Shown: in pieces, positions 44,495-53,522 of the stretch
Layout of the letters: every line of letters begins with the position of its first letter
Numbering within the stretch: the stretch's first letter is position 1
From: Roseburia intestinalis L1-82
GTDB taxonomy: Bacteria; Bacillota; Clostridia; Lachnospirales; Lachnospiraceae
Direction of reading: 5' to 3'
Assembly (NCBI RefSeq): GCF_900537995.1
Contig: NZ_LR027880.1
Coordinates: 1,806,001 to 1,870,000 of the forward strand
DNA length: 64,000 nucleotides
Program-made: the position numbers and the translations under genes
Notes under the pieces: generated by a model
Told to the model about the DNA's origin: nothing
Seen by the model: only the letters and a program-made list of their open reading frames with translations
Databases searched by the model: none

Positions 44495-44627
44495 AAAATC
44501 ACCCCCATATGTGTTTATTTTAATGTTCGACAGAATATGAAAATAGCATTCAGACGTAATATTTATATTGCTCATATGAATACCAAGGAGTATAATGGAC
44601 ATAAGAAAGGAGGAGTCAGGGAAACAA

Positions 44628-45209
44628 ATGGGAAAAATTGAGACATTAAGTGATTATATCGGAAGATGTGATGACAACATGATCGATGATGAAGAAAAGT
44701 ACAATTTTATTGAGGAGGTGAGAAGTGTTTACGGAGAGGAGATCAAAGGTTTTGAAACAGGATTGTCTGCTTATTGTGTGAGTGCGGTGAATACTTCGGA
44801 TTACATTGATTTCGATGAGGATATTTGTAAGGTAAAGGCTAAATTGATCAATTACAAAGATAATTTACAGATGGCGCAAAAAGAGCGTGCGGAAGCATTG
44901 AAACCGCAGCAGACATCTATTCAGATTATGAACCATATGGAAAACAACCAGATCGTTGATATCGGTATACTTACAGGTAATATGCTTACAGCAGCAGAAC
45001 AGTTACTGAATGTAGGACTGACGGAAGAAGAATGCCATAAAATAAAGGAAATCCTGTCCGAACTGAAAAAAGAAACAGACAAAAAAGAAACAAAGCAGGC
45101 GAAAAAGATTCTTTATGAACTGGTAAAATTTTTGACAGATAAAGGGGTAGATGTGTTGATTGCATTGATACCTTATCTGGGAAGTATGGCAAAGAAAATA
45201 ATTTCCTGA
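44628..45209 (+). CDS. Protein of unknown function beside an XRE regulator
   Basis: A 193-residue (or 204 from ATG 44595) acidic, helical protein. It opens MGKIETLSDYIGRCDDNMIDDEEKYNFIEEVRSVYG and ends in a moderately hydrophobic segment (VDVLIALIPYLGSMAKKIIS) that could sit at a membrane. I recognise no family. Both starts have ribosome sites (AAGGAG before 44595, AGGAGG before 44628). The divergent XRE gene suggests a small accessory unit; toxin or phage-defence roles are possible but unsupported. Confidence 0.65.
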   Translation: MGKIETLSDYIGRCDDNMIDDEEKYNFIEEVRSVYGEEIKGFETGLSAYCVSAVNTSDYIDFDEDICKVKAKLINYKDNLQMAQKERAEALKPQQTSIQIMNHMENNQIVDIGILTGNMLTAAEQLLNVGLTEEECHKIKEILSELKKETDKKETKQAKKILYELVKFLTDKGVDVLIALIPYLGSMAKKIIS

Positions 45210-45258
45210 AACAGTATTTATGTTATGGGAAAAATGAAATGAACGAGGAGAAAAAGGA

Positions 45259-47130
45259 ATGATTAAAAAAAGATTATTGGCAGGATTATTGGCGGTTACC
45301 CTGATATGGGGATGTACAGGCAGCGCAGCAACAGTCAATGCTGCAACGGACGATACCGCAGCATATCAGTTACAGGAAAGCACAGATGGTAAAGTGATAG
45401 TAAATGCGGATGGAATGGCTGTCTTAGAAGAAAACGCTGGAGATGTAACGGATATTGATGTGGCAGATGATGTGAAGACGGCAAAAGCAGATAAAAATGG
45501 TTTTGTGATAGAAAAAGGCGTGTTGAAAAAATATACTGGTTCGGGAGGAGATATTACGATACCGGATGGGGTGAAAAGCATAGAAAACTATGCATTCGGG
45601 AATAGTCCCAGTGTAACGAGTGTGACAATTCCGAAAAGTTTAGAGAGTATGGATGGAAATGTATTTTCATTCTGTATGAAACTGAAAGAGATAAAAGTAT
45701 CGAAAAATAATCAATATTTTTCCTCAAAGAATGGAATATTGTATGATAAAAAGAAAAAAGTACTGTTGCAGTGTCCGCGAGAAATGGAAGGAGATATTAT
45801 AATCCCTAAAACAGTGGTGAAGATAGGTGATGAAGCTTTTTGGAATTGCTATTATTTGACAAGCATATCGATTCCGGAAAGTGTAACCAGTATAGGAAAG
45901 TACGCATTTCATTTTTGCCTTAGATTATTAAATGCGACAATTCCTAAAAATGTAAAAAGTATAGGTGTAGGGGCATTTGCGGGGGAGGCAAGCATGTCAG
46001 ATATACAAGTATCTGAAGATAATAAATATTTTACATCGGAGAATGGAATATTATACGATAAAAAAAAGAAAGTTTTGATACAGTGTCCTAGAGCAAAAAG
46101 TGGAGAAATTAAAATACCTGAAAGTGTAACAAACATAGGTGAAGAAGCGTTTGAATATTGTCAGAATGTAACGAGTATAATAATCCCTGAAAGTGTAACA
46201 AACATAGGAAGAGTAGCATTTAAATCTTGTGAAAACCTAACAAGTGTAATAATTCCGCAAGGAGTTACACAAATAGAGGAATCTACTTTTTCAGGGTGCA
46301 GTAGTCTGTCTAATGTGACAATTCCAAAAGGAGTGACGAGTATAAGTAACTCTGCATTTTATAGTTGTACAAGTTTAAAAAACATTACAATTCCTGAAAC
46401 TGTCACAAGCATAGATAAAAGTGCATTTGACACCAGTGTTGATCTGACTATTTTTTGTTACAAAGATTCCGCCGCAGAAAAATATGCAAAAACATATAAA
46501 TTTAAGTATCAGTATCTTACAGACGAGTCAGATTCTTCGATCGATACAGAAAATAATCAGAAACTTCCGGCAGTGGGAAAAACAGTAACCTCTGGAAAAA
46601 ACAGTTATAAGGTGACAAAACAGGGAACTGCCGTAGCATTTGTAAAAACGAAAAGCAAATCGAAAACGATAACGATTCCTGCGACAATTAAGATTGGAAA
46701 TACCACTTACAAGGTAACTTCTATAGCTGCAAATGCATTGAAAGGCAATAAAAAACTGACCAAAGTAACCATTGGGAAAAATGTGACAAGCATTGGAAAA
46801 GGTGCATTTCAAAATTGTACAGCACTGACAAAGATTACAGTACCGGATAAGGTAACTTCCATTGGTGATTTAGCTTTTTCAGGATGTAAAAAGATGACGA
46901 CAGTAACGCTTGGAAAGGGCGTAAAGAAAATTGGAAAAGAAACTTTCAAAGGCAATTCTAAATTATCCAGTATTACAATCAAATCAACAGCGTTAAAGAG
47001 CGTTGGAAAGGATGCATGGAAAGGTATCCAGTCAAATGCAAAGATCAAAGTTCCTGCAAAGAAACTTTCGGCTTATAAAAAACTTTTGAAAAATAAGGGA
47101 CAGGGCAAAAAAGTAAAGATAACAAAATAA
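45259..47130 (+). CDS. BspA-like leucine-rich-repeat (LRR_5) secreted protein
   Basis: A 623-residue exported protein with a signal peptide (IKKRLLAGLLAVTLIWGCTGSAATVNA) and two blocks of ~23-residue LRR_5 repeats of the form IPESVTSIGxxAFxxCxxLTSVTIP (about residues 95-405 and 475-600). The blocks are joined by a linker with AVGKTVTSGKNSYKVT. Two copies of a longer unit (YFxSxNGILYDKKKKVLxQCPR) interrupt the first block. Such proteins act in adhesion and host or matrix interaction in gut bacteria. No sortase motif is present; the basic C-terminus may aid wall binding. AT-rich compared with its neighbours. Confidence 0.88.
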   Translation: MIKKRLLAGLLAVTLIWGCTGSAATVNAATDDTAAYQLQESTDGKVIVNADGMAVLEENAGDVTDIDVADDVKTAKADKNGFVIEKGVLKKYTGSGGDITIPDGVKSIENYAFGNSPSVTSVTIPKSLESMDGNVFSFCMKLKEIKVSKNNQYFSSKNGILYDKKKKVLLQCPREMEGDIIIPKTVVKIGDEAFWNCYYLTSISIPESVTSIGKYAFHFCLRLLNATIPKNVKSIGVGAFAGEASMSDIQVSEDNKYFTSENGILYDKKKKVLIQCPRAKSGEIKIPESVTNIGEEAFEYCQNVTSIIIPESVTNIGRVAFKSCENLTSVIIPQGVTQIEESTFSGCSSLSNVTIPKGVTSISNSAFYSCTSLKNITIPETVTSIDKSAFDTSVDLTIFCYKDSAAEKYAKTYKFKYQYLTDESDSSIDTENNQKLPAVGKTVTSGKNSYKVTKQGTAVAFVKTKSKSKTITIPATIKIGNTTYKVTSIAANALKGNKKLTKVTIGKNVTSIGKGAFQNCTALTKITVPDKVTSIGDLAFSGCKKMTTVTLGKGVKKIGKETFKGNSKLSSITIKSTALKSVGKDAWKGIQSNAKIKVPAKKLSAYKKLLKNKGQGKKVKITK

Positions 47131-47140
47131 CAGTTTCAAT

Positions 47141-47170
47141 GGGGCAGCTTTTTAAAGCTGTCTCATTTTT
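47141..47170 (+). terminator. Terminator after the LRR gene
   Basis: Stem GGGGCAGCTTT with AAAGCTGTCTC (two G-T pairs), then ATTTTT. Confidence 0.75.
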
Positions 47171-47264
47171 AAAATAGGATATGAAATACTATTGCATTTT
47201 TCTATATTTTTGAATATACTAAAAACAACAGAGTTGCCCGAGTTTTTTGGACATTGGGGACCAG

Positions 47265-47289
47265 GCTGAGACATGTGCTCAGCTTTTTT
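47265..47289 (+). terminator. Hairpin with T-run in the deoB leader
   Basis: GCTGAG/CTCAGC with a 7-nt loop and TTTTTTC, about 60 nt before the deoB start. It may be a second terminator or an attenuator. Confidence 0.6.
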
Positions 47290-47346
47290 CTTTAGAGAAC
47301 TGGATTGGAAAGCAGGATTTTCACATACAGGAATGGAGACTTTTAC

Positions 47347-48504
47347 ATGAAGAGAGTATTTTTGATCGTACTTGACAGCGTTGGGATCGGGGAAATGCCG
47401 GATGCGGCAGCTTACGGCGATGCGGGAAGTAATACCATAAGAGCTGCGGCATCCAGTCCGTATTTTTCGATGCCGAACATGCAAAAACTGGGATTTTTTA
47501 ATATAGACGGAATGGAGATCGGAGAAAAAGAAAAGAATCCGGCCGGATCTTTCGCGAGAATGACGGAGGTATCGAAAGGAAAAGATACGACGATCGGGCA
47601 CTGGGAGATTGCGGGCATCATCTCAAACAGTCCGCTGCCGACTTACCCGGATGGATTTCCACAGGAAATTTTAGACGAGTTTACGAAGAGAACCGGAAGA
47701 GGAGTGCTCTGCAATAAACCGTATTCCGGGACAGATGTCATCCGCGATTACGGCGAAGAACACATGAAAACGGGAAAACTGATCGTATATACATCTGCAG
47801 ATTCAGTATTTCAGGTGGCAGCGCACGAGGATGTCATTCCGGTTGAGACACTTTACGAATACTGTAAGATTGCAAGGGAGATACTGACCGGGGAAAATGG
47901 TGTGGGACGCGTGATCGCAAGACCGTTTGTCGGCACGCCGGGCAATTTTACAAGAACGGTACGCCGTCATGATTTTTCCCTGCAGCCACCGAAAGTGACG
48001 ATGTTAGATCAGTTGTGCGGACATGGATATGATGTGCGTTCCGTGGGCAAGATCATTGATATTTTTGCAGAAAAAGGAATCAAAGAGTATGTGCGCACGA
48101 CCGGAAATGAGGATGGAATCAACAAGACGATCGAGTATATGAAACAGGATTTTGAGGGACTTTGTTTTACAAATCTTGTAGATTATGATATGCTCTACGG
48201 GCACCGCAATGATGTGGAAGGCTACGCAAAGGCACTGACTTATTTCGATGAGCGCCTGCCGGAGCTAATAGCTGCAATGAGAGATGAGGATATCTTAATG
48301 ATCACGGCAGATCACGGCTGTGATCCAAGCACACCGTCGACCGATCATTCGAGAGAATATACACCGCTTGTGATGTATGGAAAACCGATCAGAGCGGGTG
48401 TTAATTACGGAACAAGAGGCTGCTTTTCAGATATTGCGGCAACCATTCTTGCTTATTTTGACATTAAGCCGGAGTGTGCGGGAGAGGCAATCCCGATTTT
48501 ATAA
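47347..48504 (+). CDS. deoB: Phosphopentomutase
   Basis: A 385-residue enzyme of the alkaline phosphatase superfamily that interconverts ribose-1-phosphate and ribose-5-phosphate (and deoxy forms) in nucleoside breakdown. Metal-site motifs: FLIVLDSVGIGEMPDAAAYGDAGSNT at the start and KDTTIGHWEIAG with the phospho-acceptor Thr; LMITADHGCDPSTPSTDHSREYTPL near the end. ATG 47347 follows GGAG. In Bacillus drm (deoB) lies near xerD; here the two are 11 kb apart. Confidence 0.97.
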   Translation: MKRVFLIVLDSVGIGEMPDAAAYGDAGSNTIRAAASSPYFSMPNMQKLGFFNIDGMEIGEKEKNPAGSFARMTEVSKGKDTTIGHWEIAGIISNSPLPTYPDGFPQEILDEFTKRTGRGVLCNKPYSGTDVIRDYGEEHMKTGKLIVYTSADSVFQVAAHEDVIPVETLYEYCKIAREILTGENGVGRVIARPFVGTPGNFTRTVRRHDFSLQPPKVTMLDQLCGHGYDVRSVGKIIDIFAEKGIKEYVRTTGNEDGINKTIEYMKQDFEGLCFTNLVDYDMLYGHRNDVEGYAKALTYFDERLPELIAAMRDEDILMITADHGCDPSTPSTDHSREYTPLVMYGKPIRAGVNYGTRGCFSDIAATILAYFDIKPECAGEAIPIL

Positions 48505-48528
48505 GGATTTTTGGAGGATAAAATAGTT

Positions 48529-50118
48529 TTGGCTGATTTAAGAAAAGAGATAGAAAAAAGACGTACATTTGCAATCATTTCCCACCCGGATGCAGGTAAA
48601 ACGACTCTGACAGAGAAGTTCCTGCTCTACGGAGGAGCGATCAATCTTGCCGGTTCCGTCAAGGGAAAGGCAACTGCACGCCATGCGGTATCTGACTGGA
48701 TGGAGATCGAGAAGGAGAGAGGTATTTCCGTTACTTCTTCTGTGTTACAGTTTAATTATGGCGGCTACTGCATCAATATTCTGGATACACCGGGACATCA
48801 GGATTTCTCGGAGGATACTTACCGTACCCTGATGGCTGCGGACTCTGCGGTCATGGTCATTGATGGATCAAAGGGTGTCGAGGCACAGACGAGAAAATTA
48901 TTTAAGGTCTGCGTGATGCGCCATATTCCGATTTTTACTTTTATCAATAAAATGGACCGCGATGCGAATGATACGTTTGATCTGTTAGACGAGATTGAAA
49001 AAGAACTTGGGATCGCAACCTGTCCGGTCAACTGGCCGATTGGTTCCGGAAAGAATTTTAAGGGTGTATATGACCGTAACACAAAAGAGGTCATGACGTT
49101 CTCCGACACGTTAAAGGGAACGAAAGAGGGAACCGAAAAGCATATTGCAGCGGATGATCCTGCACTGATCGAGGAGATCGGACAGGACGCATACGCTAAG
49201 CTGATGGAGGAGATCGAGCTTCTCGACGGGGCAAGTGCAGAGTTTGATATGGATCTTGTCACAAAAGGACAACTCTCCCCGGTATTTTTCGGATCTGCCC
49301 TGACCAACTTTGGTGTGGAGACATTTTTACAGCATTTCTTAAAAATGACCTATTCCCCACTGCCGCGTAAAGCTGACATCGGAGAAATAGACCCGTTTGA
49401 TGAGCATTTTTCCGCATTTGTATTTAAAATACAGGCAAATATGAATAAGGCACACCGTGACCGTATCGCGTTTATGCGTATCTGTTCCGGAAAATTTACC
49501 GCCGGTATGGAGGTTACACATGTGCAGGGAGGCAACAAAAAGATCAAACTGTCGCAGCCGCAGCAGATGATGGCACAGGAGCGCCATATCGTAGACGAGG
49601 CGTATGCGGGGGATATCATCGGAGTGTTCGATCCGGGCATTTTCTCAATCGGAGATACGCTTACCACAGCAAAACCGTTCCAGTTTGAGGGAATCCCTAC
49701 TTTCGCGCCGGAGCATTTCGCGAGAGTGCGCCAGGTGGATACCATGAAGCGTAAACAGTTCATGAAAGGCATGCAGCAGATCGCGCAGGAAGGTGCGATC
49801 CAGATCTTCCAGGAATATAATATGGGTATGGAAGAAGTCATCGTCGGCGTTGTCGGTGTCCTTCAGTTTGATGTTTTAAAATACCGTCTGGAAAATGAAT
49901 ATAATGTTGAGATCCGCATGGACAACCTGCCATACGAGCATATCCGCTGGATCGAAAACGAGGAGATCGATATGGACAAGCTTGTCGGAACTTCGGATAT
50001 GAAGAAGATCCAGGATTTAAAGGGCAGACCGTTACTCTTATTTGTCAATGCATGGAGTGTTGGTATGGTGCTTGACCGAAATGAGGGACTGGTGCTCTCT
50101 GAGTTCGGGCGTGAGTAA
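48529..50118 (+). CDS. prfC: Peptide chain release factor 3
   Basis: A 529-residue translational GTPase that recycles RF1/RF2. G1 motif HPDAGKTT, switch region ERGISVTSS, G3 DTPGHQDF and G4 NKMDRDANDTFDLLDEIE are all present; the RF3-specific domains follow. TTG 48529 is chosen as start because it gives the family N-terminus (ADLRKEIEKRRTFAIISHPDAGKTTL) and GGAGG lies 11 nt upstream; the TTG at 48511 would overlap that ribosome site. Follows deoB by 24 nt. Confidence 0.95.
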   Translation: MADLRKEIEKRRTFAIISHPDAGKTTLTEKFLLYGGAINLAGSVKGKATARHAVSDWMEIEKERGISVTSSVLQFNYGGYCINILDTPGHQDFSEDTYRTLMAADSAVMVIDGSKGVEAQTRKLFKVCVMRHIPIFTFINKMDRDANDTFDLLDEIEKELGIATCPVNWPIGSGKNFKGVYDRNTKEVMTFSDTLKGTKEGTEKHIAADDPALIEEIGQDAYAKLMEEIELLDGASAEFDMDLVTKGQLSPVFFGSALTNFGVETFLQHFLKMTYSPLPRKADIGEIDPFDEHFSAFVFKIQANMNKAHRDRIAFMRICSGKFTAGMEVTHVQGGNKKIKLSQPQQMMAQERHIVDEAYAGDIIGVFDPGIFSIGDTLTTAKPFQFEGIPTFAPEHFARVRQVDTMKRKQFMKGMQQIAQEGAIQIFQEYNMGMEEVIVGVVGVLQFDVLKYRLENEYNVEIRMDNLPYEHIRWIENEEIDMDKLVGTSDMKKIQDLKGRPLLLFVNAWSVGMVLDRNEGLVLSEFGRE

Positions 50119-50202
50119 AGGACAGGTTTAGCTGGCAAAATCTGTAATACGCGGGTATTGTCAGTTAAGTGAATTTAGACAGCAGGAAAAGGAAAACAGA
50201 AA

Positions 50203-50529
50203 ATGGCAGTTATCACAATCACAAAAGATAATTTTGAAAATGAAGTACTCGGTGCAAAACTTCCGGTTGTATTAGATTTCTGGGCAGAGTGGTGTGCGCC
50301 GTGTAAAATGCAGTCACCGGTGATTGAGGCGCTTGCGGAAGAATTAGAAGGCAAGGTCATCTTCGGTAAAGTCAATGTTGACGAGGAGGCTGTGCTGGCA
50401 TTGAAATATCAGATTATGAGCATCCCGACGCTGGTTGTCATGAAATACGGATTATTTCAGAACCGTGCAGTCGGACTGCAGACAAGAGAAGAGATCATAG
50501 ATATGATCGAGCAGATCAAAGAAGACTAA
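50203..50529 (+). CDS. trxA: Thioredoxin
   Basis: A 108-residue redox protein. The active site reads FWAEWCAPCKMQSP (a WCxPC variant with Ala), and the cis-Pro is in MSIPTLVV. Fold and length are normal for thioredoxin; it reduces protein disulfides in the cytosol. ATG 50203 follows an AGGAAAAGGA region. It converges on the DUF3783 gene, with two hairpins between. Confidence 0.95.
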   Translation: MAVITITKDNFENEVLGAKLPVVLDFWAEWCAPCKMQSPVIEALAEELEGKVIFGKVNVDEEAVLALKYQIMSIPTLVVMKYGLFQNRAVGLQTREEIIDMIEQIKED

Positions 50530-50530
50530 A

Positions 50531-50573
50531 AACAATAGAATGCACACTTTGCGAACATTCTATTATGATGAAT
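50531..50573. repeat. 43-nt hairpin repeat, copy 1
   Basis: AATAGAATG pairs with CATTCTATT around a 13-nt loop. A second copy (59275-59317) is identical at 35 of 43 positions. Both lie between convergent genes. Confidence 0.75.
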
Positions 50574-50579
50574 CACTTC

Positions 50580-50640
50580 AGGCATAGCCGTGTGAAACTC
50601 ATCAGCAGCTGTGAGTTTCACATGGCTATGCCTTATTTTT
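50580..50640. terminator. Large bidirectional hairpin terminator
   Basis: A stem of about 21 bp (50580-50601 with 50612-50633, one mismatch) followed by TTATTTTT on the plus strand. The stop of the minus-strand DUF3783 gene is in the right arm. Confidence 0.85.
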
Positions 50641-50997
50641 CTGATAAGCAGCCTTTTCCGCCTGCATCTCCAAATACATCCGCATCACATTCCATTTCCG
50701 ATTTGTCGGCGTAAGCACTGCTTTATAATCTATGACAACCTGATCCCTGCGGAGAGATGCTAAAAGTTTATCCATCTTTTTCTCTGTAAAATCACAGAAA
50801 ACAATCAGACTTTCCGCAGGAACCTTCCCGGAAAAAGGCTGAATCAAAGGGGAAGCAGTCTTATTTGCAATCATCTCCAATGGTTTTAAATAATCAGAGG
50901 AAGGAACCTCCTCCACACGGACCTTCAAAGCCCCCGTGATCTGCTTTAATTTTTTGAGATTGTTGTCATCTAAATGAAATACCAGTAATTTTTCCAT
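50626..50997 (-). CDS. DUF3783 domain protein
   Basis: A 123-residue protein. MEKLLVFHLDDNNLKKLKQITGAL, the middle AESLIVFCDFTEKKMDKLLASLRRDQVVIDYKAVLTPTNRKWN and a C-terminal basic helix match the DUF3783 family of Firmicutes, of unknown role. It starts at ATG 50997 with GGAG 8 nt before it. It runs opposite to its neighbours trxA and recA. Confidence 0.82.
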   Translation of the reverse strand: MEKLLVFHLDDNNLKKLKQITGALKVRVEEVPSSDYLKPLEMIANKTASPLIQPFSGKVPAESLIVFCDFTEKKMDKLLASLRRDQVVIDYKAVLTPTNRKWNVMRMYLEMQAEKAAYQKNKA

Positions 50998-51459
50998 GTG
51001 TAACTCCGTTTCATATTTATAGAATAGACATATTATAAGAGTTTTGCAGCAGGGTGTAAATATGTTTTATAGCAAAGATTAAGCTGCAAAAAGGTGTATC
51101 AAAACCTGATGGCCGGCAAATCGCACAAAACAGACCCGGTATCATGCAATTTGCCATTCACGAAACTCAGTTATACCTTTTGCAGCTGAACACAGTCTTA
51201 ACTTTATGGCAAGTCTTAATTTTATGAAAGAAACTACTTGTAAAGAAACCACCACTATGATACACTTGTCGATAAGGAAAATCATTTCCGCTAAGGTTGT
51301 CAGATAAAAATCTTCACCGCCCTTTGGTGGCGGTTCACAGGCAGAAATCTGCCGGTTTATCCCATGAATAAAAAGAAATAGCATAACTGGAAAAGGTGTG
51401 CTGCAGACTGTCATATGTCAGATGGGGAAGCATATGGAAAATTGCAGACAATTTTGTGG
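50998..51459. other. Non-coding stretch upstream of recA
   Basis: I see no convincing gene here. A minus-strand frame of 90 codons (51142-51414) lacks a ribosome site and domain pattern. A direct repeat AGTCTTAA-Y-TTTATG occurs twice near 51196 and 51215, and a hairpin CACCGCC/GGTGGCGG lies near 51320. Confidence 0.5.
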
Positions 51460-51488
51460 TTGACATTTCGGGAAAAATATAATACTAT
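51460..51488 (+). promoter_or_regulatory. Sigma-A promoter of recA
   Basis: TTGACA (51460-51465), 17-nt spacer, TACTAT (51483-51488). Confidence 0.8.
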
Positions 51489-51502
51489 TAGAACAGAAAA
51501 AA

Positions 51503-51516
51503 CGAACATAAGTTCG
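51503..51516 (+). promoter_or_regulatory. LexA (SOS) box of recA
   Basis: CGAACATAAGTTCG differs at one position from the Gram-positive SOS box CGAACATATGTTCG. It lies just after the transcription start region of the recA promoter and would block initiation or escape. Confidence 0.9.
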
Positions 51517-51530
51517 CACGGAGGAAAGAA

Positions 51531-52694
51531 ATGGCAAAGGAAGATAAATATAAAGAGATCAATGCAGTAAAAAATGATAAATTAAAAGCGTTGGATGCTG
51601 CAATTTCACAGATTGAGAAACAGTACGGCAAAGGCTCCATCATGAAACTTGGTGATAATTCCGCACATATGAATGTGGAGACGATTCCGACCGGATCATT
51701 AAGTCTTGATATTGCACTTGGTTTAGGTGGACTTCCGAAAGGAAGAATCATCGAGATCTATGGACCGGAGTCCAGTGGTAAGACGACCGTTGCCCTGCAT
51801 GCGGTTGCTGAGGTACAGAAAAGAGGCGGTATCGCAGGATTTATCGATGCAGAGCATGCCTTAGATCCTGTCTATGCAAAGAATATCGGCGTTGACATCG
51901 ACAACTTATACATATCCCAGCCGGACTGCGGAGAGCAGGCACTTGAGATCACAGAGACCATGGTACGTTCCGGGGCGGTTGATATCGTGATCGTCGACTC
52001 CGTGGCAGCACTCGTTCCAAAGGCAGAGATTGATGGAGATATGGGTGATTCGCATGTCGGACTTCAGGCACGACTGATGAGCCAGGCACTTCGTAAGCTG
52101 ACTTCTGTCATCAGCAAATCCAACTGTGTGGTTATCTTCATCAACCAGCTTCGTGAAAAAGTAGGCGTAATGTTTGGTAATCCGGAGACAACGACCGGTG
52201 GACGTGCACTGAAGTTCTATTCTTCTGTCCGTATGGATGTCAGAAGGATTGAGGCATTAAAACAGGGCGGAGAGGTTGTTGGTAACCGTACCAGGGTAAA
52301 AATTGTTAAGAATAAGGTGGCACCGCCATTCCGTGAAGCAGAGTTTGATATTATGTTTGGACAGGGAATTTCCAGAGAGGGCGATATCTTAGACCTTGCA
52401 GCAGATAAGGGTGTGGTTAACAAATCCGGAGCATGGTATGCATACAATGGAGATAAGATCGGCCAGGGACGTGAGAATGCAAAACAGTATCTGAAAGAAA
52501 ATCCGCTGATCTGTGAGGAGATCGAGGCAAAAGTCAGAGAAATGTTAAATGTGGACGGAACGGAAGAGTCTGAGGAAACAAAGGAAAACGAGACTGAGGC
52601 ACAGAGCATAAAAGCAGCGGAAGCGATCGCAAAAAAAGCGGAAGCGGCTGAAAAGAAAGCAGAGAATACAGCCGAGGTAAAAGCGGAGGAATAA
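51531..52694 (+). CDS. recA: Recombinase RecA
   Basis: A 387-residue strand-exchange ATPase and LexA co-protease. Walker A GPESSGKT lies at residues 78-85; [38 protein letters not shown] and [27 protein letters not shown] (loop 2 region) follow. The C-terminal tail is acidic and Ala/Lys-rich. Start ATG 51531 behind GGAGGAAAG. Regulated by a LexA box in its promoter; recX follows after 3 nt. Confidence 0.98.
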   Translation: MAKEDKYKEINAVKNDKLKALDAAISQIEKQYGKGSIMKLGDNSAHMNVETIPTGSLSLDIALGLGGLPKGRIIEIYGPESSGKTTVALHAVAEVQKRGGIAGFIDAEHALDPVYAKNIGVDIDNLYISQPDCGEQALEITETMVRSGAVDIVIVDSVAALVPKAEIDGDMGDSHVGLQARLMSQALRKLTSVISKSNCVVIFINQLREKVGVMFGNPETTTGGRALKFYSSVRMDVRRIEALKQGGEVVGNRTRVKIVKNKVAPPFREAEFDIMFGQGISREGDILDLAADKGVVNKSGAWYAYNGDKIGQGRENAKQYLKENPLICEEIEAKVREMLNVDGTEESEETKENETEAQSIKAAEAIAKKAEAAEKKAENTAEVKAEE

Positions 52695-52697
52695 AAG

Positions 52698-53321
52698 ATG
52701 CAGGAGTTGCTTGTCGTAGAAGTAATTCCCCGGGAAAAAGGAAGGACTTCCATTCGGTTTGACAACGGGATGGAAGTCCTTTTATATAAGGGTGAGGTAA
52801 GAAAATTATCCTTGCGGGAGGGGACTGTCATATCCCGGGAGAAATATGATGAGATCATCTATGAAATACTTGGAATGCGGGCGAAGAAACGTGCGATGTT
52901 TCTTTTGGAACGAATGGACCGGACGGAACATCAGCTGCGGGAGAAGCTGATGCAGAACGGGTATCCTGATGTGTGCGTGGATCTTGCAGTGGAGTATGTC
53001 AGAAAATATCACTATATCGATGATCTGCGCTATGCGACGACCTATATTTCATATCAACAGAAGAAAAAAAGCCGTCAGAAATTAAAAATGGATCTTATAG
53101 CAAAAGGAATTGAAAAAAGTGTGATAGAACAGGCACTTGATGAGGTGTTCGACAGTGATGAACAGTTAAAGATCCGTCAGCTTTTAGAAAAGAAACATTA
53201 TGAACCAAAAGAATGTGACCGCAAAGAACAGCAGAAAATTTACCAGTATCTGATGCGCCGTGGATTTAAGAGCAGCGATATTTTGCATGTCATGAAAATC
53301 TGGGATGAATACGAGGAATAA
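52698..53321 (+). CDS. recX: Regulatory protein RecX
   Basis: A 207-residue all-helical protein that limits RecA filament growth. Family features: ALLLERxxRTEHQLREKLMQNGYP-like repeat (here MFLLERMDRTEHQLREKLMQNGYP), DDLRYATTYISYQQKKKSRQKLKMDLIAKGI and YLMRRGFKSSDI. The separation from recA is only 3 nt, so both are under LexA control. Confidence 0.95.
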   Translation: MQELLVVEVIPREKGRTSIRFDNGMEVLLYKGEVRKLSLREGTVISREKYDEIIYEILGMRAKKRAMFLLERMDRTEHQLREKLMQNGYPDVCVDLAVEYVRKYHYIDDLRYATTYISYQQKKKSRQKLKMDLIAKGIEKSVIEQALDEVFDSDEQLKIRQLLEKKHYEPKECDRKEQQKIYQYLMRRGFKSSDILHVMKIWDEYEE

Positions 53322-53411
53322 GAACATAGGAAAACGGGGGATTTTTGGTACAATATGTTGTATTGTTGCAAAATAAAAATGCAATATTATGCACATTGAA
53401 CAGTTATCTAC

Positions 53412-53440
53412 TTGACATAAATATTAAAATAGAATAAAAT
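53412..53440 (+). promoter_or_regulatory. Sigma-A promoter of rny
   Basis: TTGACA (53412-53417), 17-nt spacer, TAAAAT (53435-53440). Confidence 0.8.
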
Positions 53441-53522
53441 TTATATGTTGTAATTATGACAGATAACAAACCATGTTTTTATGTTATATGTACAATGAAA
53501 ATTTAATAAAGGAGGTGCTCCT

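Noticed and set aside
45259..47130. CRISPR-like direct repeats in the LRR gene
   Set aside because: Repeats are in phase with a 23-codon protein repeat and lie in coding sequence.
51142..51414. 90-codon minus-strand frame upstream of recA
   Set aside because: No ribosome site, no recognisable domain, lies within a non-coding stretch with repeats.
51478..51483. TATAAT as recA -10 box
   Set aside because: Only 12 nt from TTGACA; TACTAT at 51483-51488 gives the normal 17-nt spacer.
52217..52858. Minus-strand frame of 213 codons over recA/recX
   Set aside because: Ser/Phe/Ala-rich shadow of the recA tail; recA and recX are certain.
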